A DNA stretch of 64,000 nucleotides from Blastomyces gilchristii SLH14081 (GCF_000003855.2 NW_003101675.1:34313-98312), one strand, 5' to 3'; counted from the stretch's first letter, positions 10,728 to 22,839 are shown. A program made the numbers and translations. Notes: a model not told the origin generated them from the sequence alone.

Positions 10728-12910
10728 AGTTCCCCGGATGACTTGATTCGAGCTTCTATTCTTATAGCCTTTTTTTGGAGGGGGACGGTGAATCAGGACA
10801 AAGGCACCAGACCAGGATCAAGCCGTAGAAGGTTGCGTCCTACGGCTTAAGGGAACGTATCGTGAGGGACAAGATAGCTTCTTTAGAGGAAATATAAAGA
10901 GATAAACATGAGATAAAAGACAATAGGCCTAAGGAGACACGAAGAGACTGAATCGCGACGAGAGCCCACCGTGATATCTCACAGCCACAGTCAATCAAAT
11001 CTGCGCGGACTGCATCTTCTGCTATTCTTAGGCCATTAAGATGAGGATGTCATAATCATAACCATCCCATCACCCCGCCCTGGGCGTGTCTCCAAAAAAA
11101 AAAAATTAAAAAAAAATAAAAAATTACCCCTAATTATTCACAGGAACACACAAATGGGCAGCCTGATACCCAGATGAAGTATCGGAGCATCTGACGGAGA
11201 GATAGAGATACTCAAAATCACAACTGTAGAACTCGAGAAAAACCGAAGTGAAAGGAAAGGAGAAGTGAGCGCACTTTCTCTCAAAACCACTATTCTTTTA
11301 GTTATGCCAGATTTTGGCTTATTTTAAGAAGATAATAGTTCTGGACAATGGACGGATAGTCCCAATACGAAATGCGAGATAGGCATGGGAGGTTAATTTA
11401 TAGTAATCGGATTTTTTTTTTCCAGCCGCTTTCTGCAAGTACTGTGTAAGTTGAAGTAAGCTGAGGCAGTTGGCGGACGGGAGAGATGAGTTTGGAGTTT
11501 TGGAAGCTCAGGATGAGAAGAAGAGAAGAAGATAGTTGACTTTACAGAAATCAGTTTAACTCCTGAGTCAGCATATAATTCAGGCCAAGCACTTTTTGTT
11601 CCTTCCATGCTATGCTATGCTATGCTATGCGATGCTATGTTATGCTATTGCTATGCTACCGAGTAAAAAAATTTCCATTTCTCAGACAAGGGGAGAAAAA
11701 CAAGAAGAGGAATCAGAGGATAGATAGATATTGATAGATATTAAACAAGAAAACCGCTCGAATCATTTCATTTGACTCTTTCTTTCTCTCTTTCTGGATT
11801 AAAACGAACAAAGTTATATATATAGAAAAAAAAACAAAAGTAGTAAAACCAGCGCTGTGTATTACAATAACATCCGCTAACGCTAAATGAATGAGCAAAA
11901 ATGAGGGAAGGAAGAAAAAAAAAAAAAAAAAAAAAAAAAAAACCCAGCCAAAACTCAATAGATGTTTTATCGCACACTCGCAGGGGAAAGGAAAGAAAAC
12001 GAAATAAAAAGAAAATCTTCGATGTAGCACCAACAGTAGTAAACCTACTAAGTAGGAACTCTACTATGTAGTTGGGTTTGAGGGTGGAAGAAATAAGCTG
12101 TGTGATGTGAAGAAAGGGAACATCTAAACCCTACAAAATATACCTGTCTACCCCATTTCAATCGGGACCTCCTTCATAAGGGTAGTCGATCGGATAAAAG
12201 AAACCGAAAAAAGAGAAAACGAAGATAACGGAAGGAAAGTTCCTCCGTACTCATATTACCGTGCGTCATACATCAAAAGATTAAAAAAGAAAAAGGCTTT
12301 TTTCCCGCGTTTTAATTGTCATCATCTTTCTTCGGTGTTTCTTCTGCAATTTCCTTGCTCTCATGGGCCGTGGTCTGACATGAAGAAAGCTATGTTTCAG
12401 TTAGGCTTTAGGACAAGACGAGAGAGAAATAATCAAGAGAAGAAAATCAACTAACATGACGAATAGAAGGGACGAGGAGGGAAAGAGAAAAAGGAGACAA
12501 GAAAACGAAACAAAAGCAGGAAGCACCAGGGGCTCGGGGGGGAACGCCAAAAACATAACTTGCAAAGTGTGTATCCCCATGACAAATCCGTGAGAAGGAA
12601 AAGAAACGGAAAATGAAAACCCAGTGTACCCGTACAGAAAGAAATCCAACCAGGAGCGAGAAAGTAGGAATCCCTAAACGAGAAAGACCAAGAAACAAAA
12701 GATATTATTAAATAGGAAATTAATGAGTGACCAAACACAAGCTTGTCAGAAAGAAAACTTAAAAAAAAAAAAAAAGTAAAAGTAAACAAGGCTCAAAAAA
12801 TTATTCATTCAGTGCATAGTAAGGGATTTGGGGAGTTCCCAAAACGTTGACTTCTTTCGTATTCATTCAAACAAACGTGACGTGACGTGACGTGAATTCT
12901 TTTAGGGGGT
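10728..12910. other. Long AT-rich intergenic region, no supported gene
   Basis: This 2.2-kb region lies between the start of the F-box gene and the 3' end of the next gene, so it should contain the F-box promoter. It contains A-runs at about 11094-11122, 11918-11942 and 12761-12775, an ATGCT pentanucleotide repeat at about 11607-11660, and four CGTGA units at 12875-12894. Hydrophobic open frames such as 11713-12033 and 12401-12789 are readings through these T/A-rich runs and I do not accept them. Confidence 0.55.
11607..11660. repeat. (ATGCT)n pentanucleotide microsatellite
   Basis: About ten imperfect copies of ATGCT, with GATGC and TTATG variants towards the right end. Likely strand-slippage repeat in intergenic DNA. 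Confidence 0.9.
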
Positions 12911-15900
12911 TCATACAACGGTCATCATTGTCATACGTTCACAGCCATCATTTTCATTCGGCGTTGTGCCAGCAGCGGCGGCAATACTCCGATATCCATT
13001 TGTGTGGTTTGATCGGGCCAAATCTGGAAGACAACAACTAGACTCAGCACCGCTGAGCGGCCGCGTAAACATTTGGCTAAATGGAGGGTCTTGAGGGTGA
13101 CAATTGGTTTCAGCTTCGGAACCTACGCACACCCCCTCAGCCTTGCGGACAATTTCCTTGAGAGACCGCGTAACAACCCCCGCTCGAATAACAAGGTCCC
13201 GCAGTGACTGCGTGTCAAACGGTAGCTTTTGAGGCGGGTCTGTGCTGGATCCAAGGTACCCGGGATCTTGGAGACCGCGCTGCTGGTGTATCGTGTCGAG
13301 AACGAATTTGGCTTTCAATGAAGAGTCTGTTCTCGGTCGAGTAGGCGGGTTTACACTGGGATTCGGGTTTATCTTCTCAGAGAGCGGTGATCGGTGAGTA
13401 TCATTACTCGTACGGCCAGATTGGTCATTCGTTGGTCCATTAGAAAAGAAATCGTCATCTAAGTCTTCGACACTAAAAGCAGGTGATGGCAGTTGGTGCT
13501 GGGGGATATAGTTTCCCTCTTCTTCCTCGTCATCCTCTAGAGTAGCCAGACTAATAATGCCCTTAGCTTCCCTCCACAACTCGGCAGACGGGCCATCGAG
13601 AATATTTAGCGCACCAGCGCGGGCGTGAAGACGTTTGAGTTCCTCCACTAATAATGTTAATTCTTGAACATGCCCAAACTGGCCATGAACACTAGCTTGA
13701 CGCTCCATGATGGCCTTAGGTACCCTCATGCCTTGGTTGGATGGCATTTGGTTTAACTGTATATCATTGCCTTTCGACCCATCTGGTTTATCGGAATCCT
13801 CGAACTCAAAGTCTCCATCCCAGTCCTCGCTCACACCTTTATTCCCCAAGCCCCACGTACCGAATTTCGGGCTGGATTGGTGAGGTTTCTTTGAGAGGGA
13901 TGGCTCACGGGAAATTGGTACACTTTGGCTTCTAAGGTGCACAGCACTGGCACCACGGCGCGTCACAGTGCGACCCCCGCGTGTGTCAGGAGCTTGTTTG
14001 CCATGAACCGTTTTGGGGCGAGACTCTGAGCTCTGTACGTCTTTATCGCTGCGTTGTTGCTCTGACCAGTCGAAAAGCGAAAGTCGCGCTTCTCTACCAG
14101 ATGTTTCGTCAAGCGTAATCGATGAATGAGGTCGATCTATCCTTGGCCGAAGCACCATTAAACCTTGGAGAGGCGAAGGGTTAGAGTCCGATCCAGGATG
14201 GGATGGCAATTGTTGGTCCCCGTCGTCCATAGGTTCTATATCATCTAGACTAGTCCATTCAATTGGGCAATCATCGGCACTTTTGGCAGAAGCCAGCACT
14301 GAAAAATCGGGTTTCTGTATAGACTCTTTGGTGGGAAGTAAGATTGGGGGTTCAGTACTAGATAATGTGGGATTTTCGGGATTATTAAGGTCATCATCAT
14401 CATCATCACGATGGAGTGCGCTTAATTGTGCCGAAACTGCGTCAGAAGTTACGTTTTCAAGAACCTTGATTTTCTCGTTGGCAAGTTCCGATGGTGATGG
14501 CTGGTCAAATATCGCTTCGATACGTGGACCGCGGTGACCTGCAGGGTTGCCCATCCCAACATGCGTAGGAAACGAGTCAAAAACTGTATCGCTCTGGAAA
14601 TCAGTCTCATCTTCTTCCCCAGAGCTGAATATTCGTGTGTCATTGTCCGAGCCAACCAAGGTAGAAGCTGGATCAGATGTAGCCGCAGAAAGTCTTTGGC
14701 TTTTGGGACGACTGGAGAAGAAAGAAAATGTGTTTCCAGAAGGATTAGATGACTGTTCCCCAGACGATGACCTGGATCTGGAGTCTAAAGTTAGGTCACA
14801 GCAGATCGGTTCAGGGGAGAGTTCAGCACGAAGTTCTGAAAACTGAGGGCGTCGGCGGAGGCGAGATTTGGGGGAGTTGTTTTCTGAGCTTATCGTGTCA
14901 AGTTGGTGAGGAGTAAACTCTGTTTGTGAAGAAGATGATCGACGCCTGAACGGATCTGTGTTCGTGACTGGTTTTCTTTTCCGAAGCTTCGATGAGTTTA
15001 CATTAAGCCCATCAAGTTTGACGGCTAGCTCGTCTAAGGGAGAACTAGCTTCTATGGTGGGTTCCTTGGAAAACGAAAACCCACGATGCCGACCCAGACT
15101 TTTCGTGGTTGAGAGTTTCCACGAACCTGGTGAAGTTCCGGTCTTTATTTCACTAACAGACAAGGACTGTCGCGGCTTCCGCTCACTTATTGGTATAGGC
15201 TGAGTAAAGGGATCAACAAGGGTGGTGTCATCGAAATTAATAGAAGCTCTAGTCTGTGGACGTTGAACTTTAGACATCCACGGTATATTATCCTCAGATC
15301 TATAAGTATGATTGGGGGTATCACGCGGTATGCAAGTTGCAAGAAGTAATGTAGGTGCGACACCAGGCTCGGGTACGAGTCGACGAGGGGAGCGAGCTCT
15401 ATCTCTATGTCTCGCGGATGAACGTCGTCTAATCTCCGGGAAAGAAGGATATTCTGACCGGAAGTATGGTCTCCAGGTTCCATCTGCTCGGTCGAATGTT
15501 TCTGCGGGTGTTTGATTGGGAGAATGAAGAGGAGAATAGGGAGGCCCCAATTGCACGCGACTGTCAGTTGACGACCGTTGCCTCATATTTGCGAGTCTCT
15601 GGTGACTAGTTGCTGGCCGTCGTAGCAGTGGAGCGGGCGCTGCGACAGATCCCGATTGCGTCGCCTGTGATTGGGAATTTTTTAGGCCCCGCTGCGACCT
15701 CGGTCGTTTTACCAATTTATTGGGGGGTGGATGATCCGCACGGAAAGGAGAAGAGAAGAAGGGACTGGTGGACCCATTGAGAGATGGTGAGCCTGGCTGC
15801 GAACCTGACAGCTGACTGTCGTTTTGAGAAGAGGATATTATTGAGAGACGCTGTAACCAAGATGAAGATGGTCTTCCGGTAGGCGAAGATATTAGAGGAT

Positions 15901-16135
15901 CATCTGTAGAGTGATCACCATGTCCAAGAGACAAAGGTGGGGGAGCCACATAAGTTCGACGACGAGGACGAGTCTTTGGAGCTTCTAGTGGTTTCTCATT
16001 CGCGGGATGCGCTGTATCTAGTCTGCCCGCTGAGAAATCATCGACTTGCTTGGAAAGCAGAACATGGGAAGTGGCTGGCCTTCGGGTGCTGGGAGATGTA
16101 CGAGTAGGCACTGTGTCGATCGGGGACGACGACAC
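12911..16135 (-). CDS. Large disordered conserved-looking protein of unknown function
   Basis: A single uninterrupted frame of 1074 residues with no obvious intron, which is unusual beside its intron-rich neighbours. I do not recognise a catalytic domain. Most of it is Ser/Pro/Arg-rich and probably disordered, with several basic stretches (RRRRTY-like, SARHRDRARSPRRL) and acidic runs (DDDDDDLNN, DDEEEE). Near residues 720-830 is a denser segment: WGLGNKGVSEDWDGDFEFED, then VPKAIMERQASVHGQFGHVQ and LTLLVEELKRLHARAGALNI, which looks like a short ordered or coiled region. A second ordered segment near the C-terminus reads SLRDLVIRAGVVTRSLKEIV. The W-D-x-D-F-E-F motif recalls acidic motifs of Byr4/Bfa1-type septation regulators, but that is only a weak resemblance and I assign no function. 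The first ATG of the frame (MSSSPIDTVPTRTSPSTRRP) was taken as start. Confidence 0.75.
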   Translation of the reverse strand: MSSSPIDTVPTRTSPSTRRPATSHVLLSKQVDDFSAGRLDTAHPANEKPLEAPKTRPRRRTYVAPPPLSLGHGDHSTDDPLISSPTGRPSSSWLQRLSIISSSQNDSQLSGSQPGSPSLNGSTSPFFSSPFRADHPPPNKLVKRPRSQRGLKNSQSQATQSGSVAAPAPLLRRPATSHQRLANMRQRSSTDSRVQLGPPYSPLHSPNQTPAETFDRADGTWRPYFRSEYPSFPEIRRRSSARHRDRARSPRRLVPEPGVAPTLLLATCIPRDTPNHTYRSEDNIPWMSKVQRPQTRASINFDDTTLVDPFTQPIPISERKPRQSLSVSEIKTGTSPGSWKLSTTKSLGRHRGFSFSKEPTIEASSPLDELAVKLDGLNVNSSKLRKRKPVTNTDPFRRRSSSSQTEFTPHQLDTISSENNSPKSRLRRRPQFSELRAELSPEPICCDLTLDSRSRSSSGEQSSNPSGNTFSFFSSRPKSQRLSAATSDPASTLVGSDNDTRIFSSGEEDETDFQSDTVFDSFPTHVGMGNPAGHRGPRIEAIFDQPSPSELANEKIKVLENVTSDAVSAQLSALHRDDDDDDLNNPENPTLSSTEPPILLPTKESIQKPDFSVLASAKSADDCPIEWTSLDDIEPMDDGDQQLPSHPGSDSNPSPLQGLMVLRPRIDRPHSSITLDETSGREARLSLFDWSEQQRSDKDVQSSESRPKTVHGKQAPDTRGGRTVTRRGASAVHLRSQSVPISREPSLSKKPHQSSPKFGTWGLGNKGVSEDWDGDFEFEDSDKPDGSKGNDIQLNQMPSNQGMRVPKAIMERQASVHGQFGHVQELTLLVEELKRLHARAGALNILDGPSAELWREAKGIISLATLEDDEEEEGNYIPQHQLPSPAFSVEDLDDDFFSNGPTNDQSGRTSNDTHRSPLSEKINPNPSVNPPTRPRTDSSLKAKFVLDTIHQQRGLQDPGYLGSSTDPPQKLPFDTQSLRDLVIRAGVVTRSLKEIVRKAEGVCVGSEAETNCHPQDPPFSQMFTRPLSGAESSCCLPDLARSNHTNGYRSIAAAAGTTPNENDGCERMTMMTVV

Positions 16136-17350
16136 ATCCAGTACACGGGCTAACGGGGAGGAATAGCTGTGTCGAAATATAGAACGTCGTCGCTTGGAAG
16201 GGGGCCGCGGTTGGGGTTGTGGTTGGCTCGCCTCGTTCCTGCCCAGGGCGAATCCCGTGGCGGCGATTCCAACTGTGCCAATTGCACAGAGCTATAGGGC
16301 GCGGCAACCGTTATCAGAAAGAAGTTTTAATATACGCGTGTATATGTATATATTTGGTGCATATTGATGCTACATATTGCGTGTAATTGGGGTGTATGCA
16401 GCACGTTGTCCAGCAGTCGGTGGGGAAGAGATACATTGAAAGATCAAGGGACAAACAACCAAAGAGGGGGGGGAGAGGGGAGAGGGAGAAGGAGAGGGAG
16501 CGGGGGGGTCGGTCAAGGTTCCACCACTCAGCAGCACCACCCAAAAACAACAACGCGGTCAACCACAAACAACAGCAATGGATGATATATAGTAGGGCAG
16601 GCAGTCAAGGGTCAAAAATAGCAAACGCGCGCGATTAGGGAGGGACACACCAAGGGGGGAAAACAGTAACTCACCGTTGACACATGTTCCATTTCTTCCC
16701 CTGATTACACGGGTGGGCGCACGCGGTCAAGCACGGAGAAGACGCCCAGCTGGCAGCCTCGTCGTCGTCGTCGGTCTGGGAGAACACAGATCCATCACAT
16801 AATATCACATTGAGCGGGGGTAATGTAGCTGGAGGAGACGCGGTAGGAGCAAGCGGCAAGTAAAATATAGAGAGAGTGGAGTGATTTGGTGATTGGCTAC
16901 CCGGAAGTTTGTTGGGGCCGGGCGGGCGAGCGGTGATAGTTGATAGCGACAGATACGGAGAGCTAAATGAGGTCAATGGGCAAGAGAACGGCAAAAAGGC
17001 AGCGAGGCACGAAAGGTGGTAGAGGAGAGAGTAGAGAGGAGAGGAGAGGAGAGGAGAGGAAGATCCAGAAAAATAACAACGGTGGAAAGGGAGTGGCGAC
17101 GAGCCGGAGGAAGAGAGTGGAGAGAGTTTGGTGGACAGAGCAGAGGCAGATGGGGGGGAGGGAGGGAGAAGGGAGACGGACGACAGCAAGCTGAGGCTGG
17201 ATATCAACAGCTCCCGCTAAACTCGTCCTGGGCTAGGGGCGTGGGAACTGCTCCTTGATGCAAAAACATAAACACATAAATTAATAATAATAAACAACAC
17301 GCCAGATTAATCCCGCTACAGACATACGGAGTACGGAGTAGTTACTATAA

Positions 17351-17351
<1 letters not shown>

Positions 17352-17394
<43 letters not shown>

Positions 17395-17420
17395 GACTAT
17401 TGACTATTGACTATTGACTA
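17352..17420. repeat. (TTA)n microsatellite followed by TGACTAT repeats
   Basis: About 14 TTA units are followed by four copies of a 7-bp unit TGACTAT. Simple-sequence DNA in the intergenic region. Confidence 0.9.
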
Positions 17421-17650
17421 TCTCCACTACCGTGTCCTTGGCTCAGGATAGTAACTACAGCCCCGAGTGGGAAGGCTGCTTTTTGCTGTCAGACAAAGGT
17501 AACTATATAGTTAACTAGCTATAGGTTGGAGCTTTAACTATAACTGCAAGGTAACTAAACTATGTATGTATCTACGGAGTACTCCGCAGAGTACTACTGT
17601 ACTGTACTGTACATCAACCCCATACAAGATTTGGAGTAAACCTATGATCA

Positions 17651-17686
<36 letters not shown>

Positions 17687-19254
17687 TCTACTATCATCAG
17701 TAATAGTTACAATACAGAGCAGTGCTACTTAGTTACTGGGAGGCTGGGTGGGCGGGAAAATCAGTATCTAACCATCTCGTCCATCCCATCAAGCTATTTA
17801 TTTTCTTTATTATATAAAGTTAAGTTACCTCAACAGGCGTTATCCTTCCTTTTTCCCCTTTTCATCGTCGCCTTTTTTTCGGTTGATATATGCACACACC
17901 AGCTAGCCCATTAAATATATAGCTTCATAGTTACCGACTGTCTGTGATCATCACGTTTCAACCAGGAATAACCTTGGAAGGAATAACTATCGCAAGAATA
18001 CTTTTCCGGGCGAACCATCTAGAGAACACGGTTAGGTGAGGGGCTCAATATATGTAAGCAGCATACAGACAGGGCTTGTATCTACAAAATTACTCACATA
18101 TATATATATATACATATATATACATATTCAACCGTTGAACTATCAATTGAGCGGTGGAGTTTCCTTTTGACATCTACAAAGAAAGCTAAATATTGAAATC
18201 CCGGGAATACTCTAATCAAAGTAAAAAGCGCAGACCGTTATTCAGTTAAAAAAAAAATAAAATAAAAAATAAAATAAACTAAAAATAAAATCAAGGTAAA
18301 AATCAAGGTGAAATCAAGGTGAAATCAACTCGAAACCCCCCTTCTCCCCGCAGCTGCTTTCCAGGTTCCTGGCGGCACGAAACAGGATAAAATTTAAGAC
18401 ATGTCTACAGGCCGGAAAACTTACCAGCTGGACGTCGTCGTCGTTAGAGGCCCGTCCGTGAAGCAAGGTCAGCTCAACAACCGCTTCGAACTAAAAAAAA
18501 TTTTCTTCTCCTTTCTTGAATTTTAGTTATCTGAGAATGGAGAATGTCAGGTTAAGTCTTGAGAATGAAGAAGATAGTTAAATGAGTATTTCTATCTACC
18601 AAGGTGAAAAATAGACGCCCGATCCTTAACATTTCCACTAACTTTTTTCAATTGTTTATATTATATTATTTTTATATTATTTTTATTTTTATTTATATTT
18701 TATTTTTATTTTTATTTATATTATTTTATTTTATTTTTAGGTTCCAGACCTCGACCACTACCAGATCATCGCATCATTTTCCAGGTAATGACCATTACAG
18801 AGTATTATTATTATTTCCTGCCTTGAATACTGAAGCTTGAGGGAGGGAAGAGAGAGAGAGGCAAATCTACACGAGCAAGAATCCAGAATCCATGGAAACA
18901 AAAACAACCTTGGAAGGAGGTCGCCGACTATTTCTACGAATCAACTACTCTCATTGCCGATCCGGAATAGTTAAATTAAAATACAATATCAAGGATTCGA
19001 CATTTTTCGGGACGCAGTTTGACCACCGGCCAGGGAAACCTAACCACTAGCAAATGACCGGCGCCAGCCAGGGCAAGATAACCTGGAAGGGTTTTCAAGG
19101 ATTTTCGCTCAAGGATTTTCGCTTTGTCTTTGTTTTTTTTTTTTTTTCCTGGAAGCGCCGAAGAAAACCGCCCATAGGTTCAAACGCGGGCTCTCTATTG
19201 GAGCTTCCAGGCGCCCTCACTTTGAAAAAAGGGATGCTGAAACTCTTTAAGTTA

Positions 19255-19273
19255 CCCCCCCCCCCCCCCCCCC
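19255..19273. repeat. Homopolymer of 19 C
   Basis: Nineteen consecutive C residues, an unusual G/C homopolymer for this AT-leaning intergenic DNA. Length may be affected by sequencing error. Confidence 0.85.
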
Positions 19274-21474
19274 GGGCCGGAGGACACGTACGTACAACTT
19301 GACTGTACTGTACTCCGTACTCCATAAACATACATTATTACTCGCAGACCATGATTCGACCGAAAAGTCGATCTGATTCTTTAAAGTTTGAGCGAGGGTG
19401 GAAAAGGCATTTTGAGGGGCATTTGTTTTTCTGAAGATGCTGAGCCGCCCTATTTTTGCATGGATCTATCTCGTTTCCGGCCTTTGGGCCAGCCAGCCAG
19501 TCGCGAAGCAAGGAACCCTGTCATGTCATGGCAATAATTGGTGCTACAAAAGGCAGAAAGAGACGAATAATAATGAAACGGGGTCAGCGCTGAACGAACC
19601 ATGAGTGATTTGTTTGTTAGGACTCAGGAGGGAAAATGAAAAGGAATAATAGAGTGGACATGCAAGTAGATACAATATCTTTGAACTCATCATCATACAT
19701 ATTGGTTAGTTGCACCGGGCCCTCACTCTTGTCTGCATTCCGCCTGCGCTCGTGATATATATCGGTAGCAGGAGGACAATATGTCTCCGCTTGTTTGGCG
19801 TGCGATACATGCTGCCAGGGGGAGGGGGGGGGGGCGGCCCAGCAAAGGGTGTTTTGAGCTTTGAAGCATGGCCATCCGACTGCTAATGTCGGCGGGAAAA
19901 CTGCTCCCGACGAATAACCTCCAGATCGTATTTTGCGTCCGCTCTGAGACTAGCACAGCATCAGTTCAGTTGGCAAAGCATAAACAGTAGTTAGTTAAGT
20001 ACTCCGTAGTTAAAAGTGTGTATACCTCCTTCATTATTCATACATACTTAGTAGCGTACACACTCTGCCTAAGTTACAGAGCACATCACGCTGTGCCTCG
20101 CTATCAAAATGTTAATTTAATGCTATGCTACAGCGTACGCCTGCGACCAACACGAAGCCCCTGACCGTGAGACAGCATCTGAGAATGTAACACCCACCTC
20201 AAAACTCCGCCTAAGTTACACCCTCAAAAAGGGGAAGGAAAAAAAAAAAAAAACCTCCCATCCCGCCTCACCGGAACACTCTGTCACCTGTGACAAACAG
20301 GCAACCACTTTGGAATAATCAATGCCGCGCCAGGAAAAAAAACTTACTGCATCGAATTCTAACCATTCATCCCCTTTGAAATGAAGTAACAAAAGAGAAC
20401 ATTCTAAAACAGGCCAAAAGTTGGTTGTGCGCATGCGGGAATGGGGGAGGGGATGTATTGGGAGGCGCGTAGAGAACAACAAATCCTCCGTCCCCCGGCT
20501 TTACTGCCCGTCCCGTATTCTGATAGACGTAGTTAACAACACATGGATGATAATATTAGATCACAGACAGACAGAGCAAACAATCTCGCCTTGCTCATGC
20601 AATGCACATGCTCTTTATTATTATTGCAGCTACTATTACATAGTTACACAGTTGCTTAGGGCATGCGGGACATAAGCATGTCATGCCTGCTGCTCAGCTG
20701 CCAAAACCAGGAACTCGTTTGCCTCTCTTAGTTAACTATATGTTACTAGATATTTAAGCACTTAGAAACAAAGGGAGGAAATACATACAATACCTATTAT
20801 TCAATATGATGTTCATGTACATGTACATGTACTTCATGATGAGGTGAAAGGATGGGTAGTAATGAGCTTGGAATGATGGAATGTGTAACAGATCCCCCCT
20901 TCGCACTAAAATAACTGCCCCTTTCATCCCGTCAACTCGGTTGATACCTAGGTACTCATTGTAGCTTCCTAATAATATTAAATAAATAATCCGGGTAGCT
21001 AGTTAACTAGCTAGCTATCAATACTGGTAGGTAGTTTTAGTAGCTATATATGAGTTCGTACATATTTCCCTGCTAACTTCCCCTCTTGTGTCCAGGTTTA
21101 ACTGGTAAGATTGGTTTATCTTGAGAGTATGTTCAATGAAGTTCGGTTTATTGATTTATGATCGATTTTTTTCCACTTTTGTCGCAGCAATTTTTTGGTT
21201 CTACTAACTATCGATCTGAATCAAAGTCTTTTTTGAGGTATTTACGGGCGTTAAAATTGGATGAAAACCGGTTGCTGGTACGGGACTGACCAACAACGAC
21301 TAGTTTATATTATTTTTGTCTTTTGGTTTTGAGATTTTGGTTCATTGTCCCTGGTTCCTTATCCTCATCAGATGTGTAGTTACACTTCAGAATAATAACT
21401 ACTATTCAAACTGAAAATGAAAACCTTCAAAGCTGGCGCTGGTAATGTGTAGTAGATGTGCTCGTAGAGGCGTA

Positions 21475-21517
21475 ACGTGATCAACCACCCAACGCCCGCT
21501 TACACCCAACGCCCGCC
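21475..21517. repeat. Left terminal inverted repeat of pogo-type element
   Basis: 43 bp, begins ACGTGATCAACC and contains two direct copies of ACACCCAACGCCCGC-like sequence (17-bp spacing), probably transposase-binding sites. It pairs with 56235-56277. Confidence 0.88.
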
Positions 21518-21559
21518 ATTTTGCCATCACAATGATGAAATATTTTCATTGATATCTCA

Positions 21560-22839
21560 ACAACACAATTAGATTTTAAGGTGATATACTATATGATGAA
21601 AATGTATATAGAAAATTACATATAAAAATATACAGCTAATTCTGTAGATGTTTATTGAGCTTAATAACTCATCTAAAACATGAAATCTTGAATGAAGACA
21701 GATTAGTAAATAAGCAGTTATTAAATCAGTAGAGATTGTAATATCATCAGATTTCTCTGACAGTGAATCTGTGAGTACTCTGACAGGGCTCTGAAAATGT
21801 GATTTAGTCACTCTTTATAAAATCAAGAGTCTACTTTTCTGATTAGAAAGATAATTTTTAAATTCTGTAATCTTTTTCTTATTCAACTGTGATTACTACT
21901 GTACAGCAGCTTATTCTTTCTTCTCTTTTTACTTTAAGTCTTTCTTATATCTCTAAGCTTCTTTTCAATCTGCTGTTGAGCAGCTCTTGCAGTCTTATTC
22001 ATATCTTTTTACTGCTTTACTATCTGATAAACTGTCTCTCATTTTATTCTCTTCTTCATGATATCTGTCTTCTTTTATTTCTTAAGAATAGTATGTTACA
22101 ACTTGATATTCTTCTTATAAGCCTGCTCATTCTTTTTAACAGCTTCAGAAGTAATTATTTTCTTATATATAATCTATATCTTTACTGATAAAAAGAACTG
22201 TACTAATAATAAATTTAAAGAATTTAATAATCTTATTATTCTGTTATACTTATAATATCTTCTCTCTTGATTAAGAGCTTACTATAGCTGTTTATTCTCT
22301 ATTAGAAGAATCTCTTTATTAAGAGCAAAATTTTCTTTTATATAAATTACTCAGTTAAGATTACTAGATATTTAATACTATTACTACTTAACTTACTTCA
22401 TTAATTTCTGTATATTAATAATAGAAGTAGAGATTCTTGATTGATATTATACATCTGAAGAGATGTAAGACTGTATTATAAGCTTTTTAAGAATCTATTT
22501 TAAATTAAATGAATATAGATTAGTAGTAGCAAATGTAAATATAATATTTAAAGATGTAACTACTTTCTTTCATACAGTATTAAATAGCTGTTAAAAAGAT
22601 CTCTTTATAGTGTATATAAATTTCATTTCAGTTCTCATCTATTCATTCAGTTGATTGAAGTATGATTTACTTAATAATTCAAATATTTTAATATCTAGTA
22701 GCTGTAATCAGTGTATAGAATAAGAAGAAAAGACAGTAAATAGAATCTAATAATAATCTATATAATTAATGAATATTATATTAATATAAGAGAAGTAATT
22801 ATTTAATATAAGAAGTTTATATTGACAGTATACATCATC
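21560..22839 (-). pseudogene. pogo/Fot1-type transposase, C-terminal (DDE) part
   Basis: Reading leftward from 22839, an interrupted frame matches the C-terminal half of fungal pogo-family transposases. The second catalytic aspartate region reads LLILNNYFSHIN where the family has an Asp, a G-to-A change. This is followed by HSIH-LQLLDIKIFELLSKSY (family PPHSTHRLQPLDV), KRSF-QLFNTV-KKVVT and ATTNLYSFN (family FxxTGIxPFNP). Stop codons and changed residues come from C-to-T/G-to-A mutation. The downstream portion to about 21560 is Lys/Arg/Glu-rich in this strand, as in the tail of the family. Non-functional. The N-terminal part is at 55700-56195. Confidence 0.78.

Larger units (their letters stand above)
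16136..21474. other. 5.3-kb intergenic region flanking the transposon island
   Basis: Contains the 5' leader/promoter of the 1074-residue gene and no supported gene. Visible content: a purine-rich stretch with repeated GAGAG (17030-17060), a TTA trinucleotide array (17352-17394) followed by TGACTAT repeats, 31 T (17653-17683), TATATA/ACATATATAC repeats (18098-18130), A/T-rich repeats (18248-18290, 18656-18740), 19 C (19255-19273), and several TACGGAGTA/TACTCCGTA motifs. Base composition is uneven but this segment does not show the mutation pattern of the adjacent island. Open frames such as 16671-17207 are low-complexity Ser/Leu/Pro readings. Confidence 0.55.

Noticed and set aside
11713..12789. 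Several Phe/Leu-rich minus-strand ORFs
   Set aside because: They run through A/T homopolymers (poly-Phe from poly-A on the plus strand) and have no conserved segments.
16671..17207. 178-residue minus-strand ORF rich in Ser, Leu and Pro
   Set aside because: Low-complexity reading of purine/pyrimidine repeats upstream of the 1074-residue gene; no domain, probably leader or promoter DNA.
21889..22188. Hydrophobic 99-residue plus-strand ORF
   Set aside because: It is antisense to the transposase C-terminal region; Leu/Ser richness comes from CTT/TCT-rich mutated DNA.
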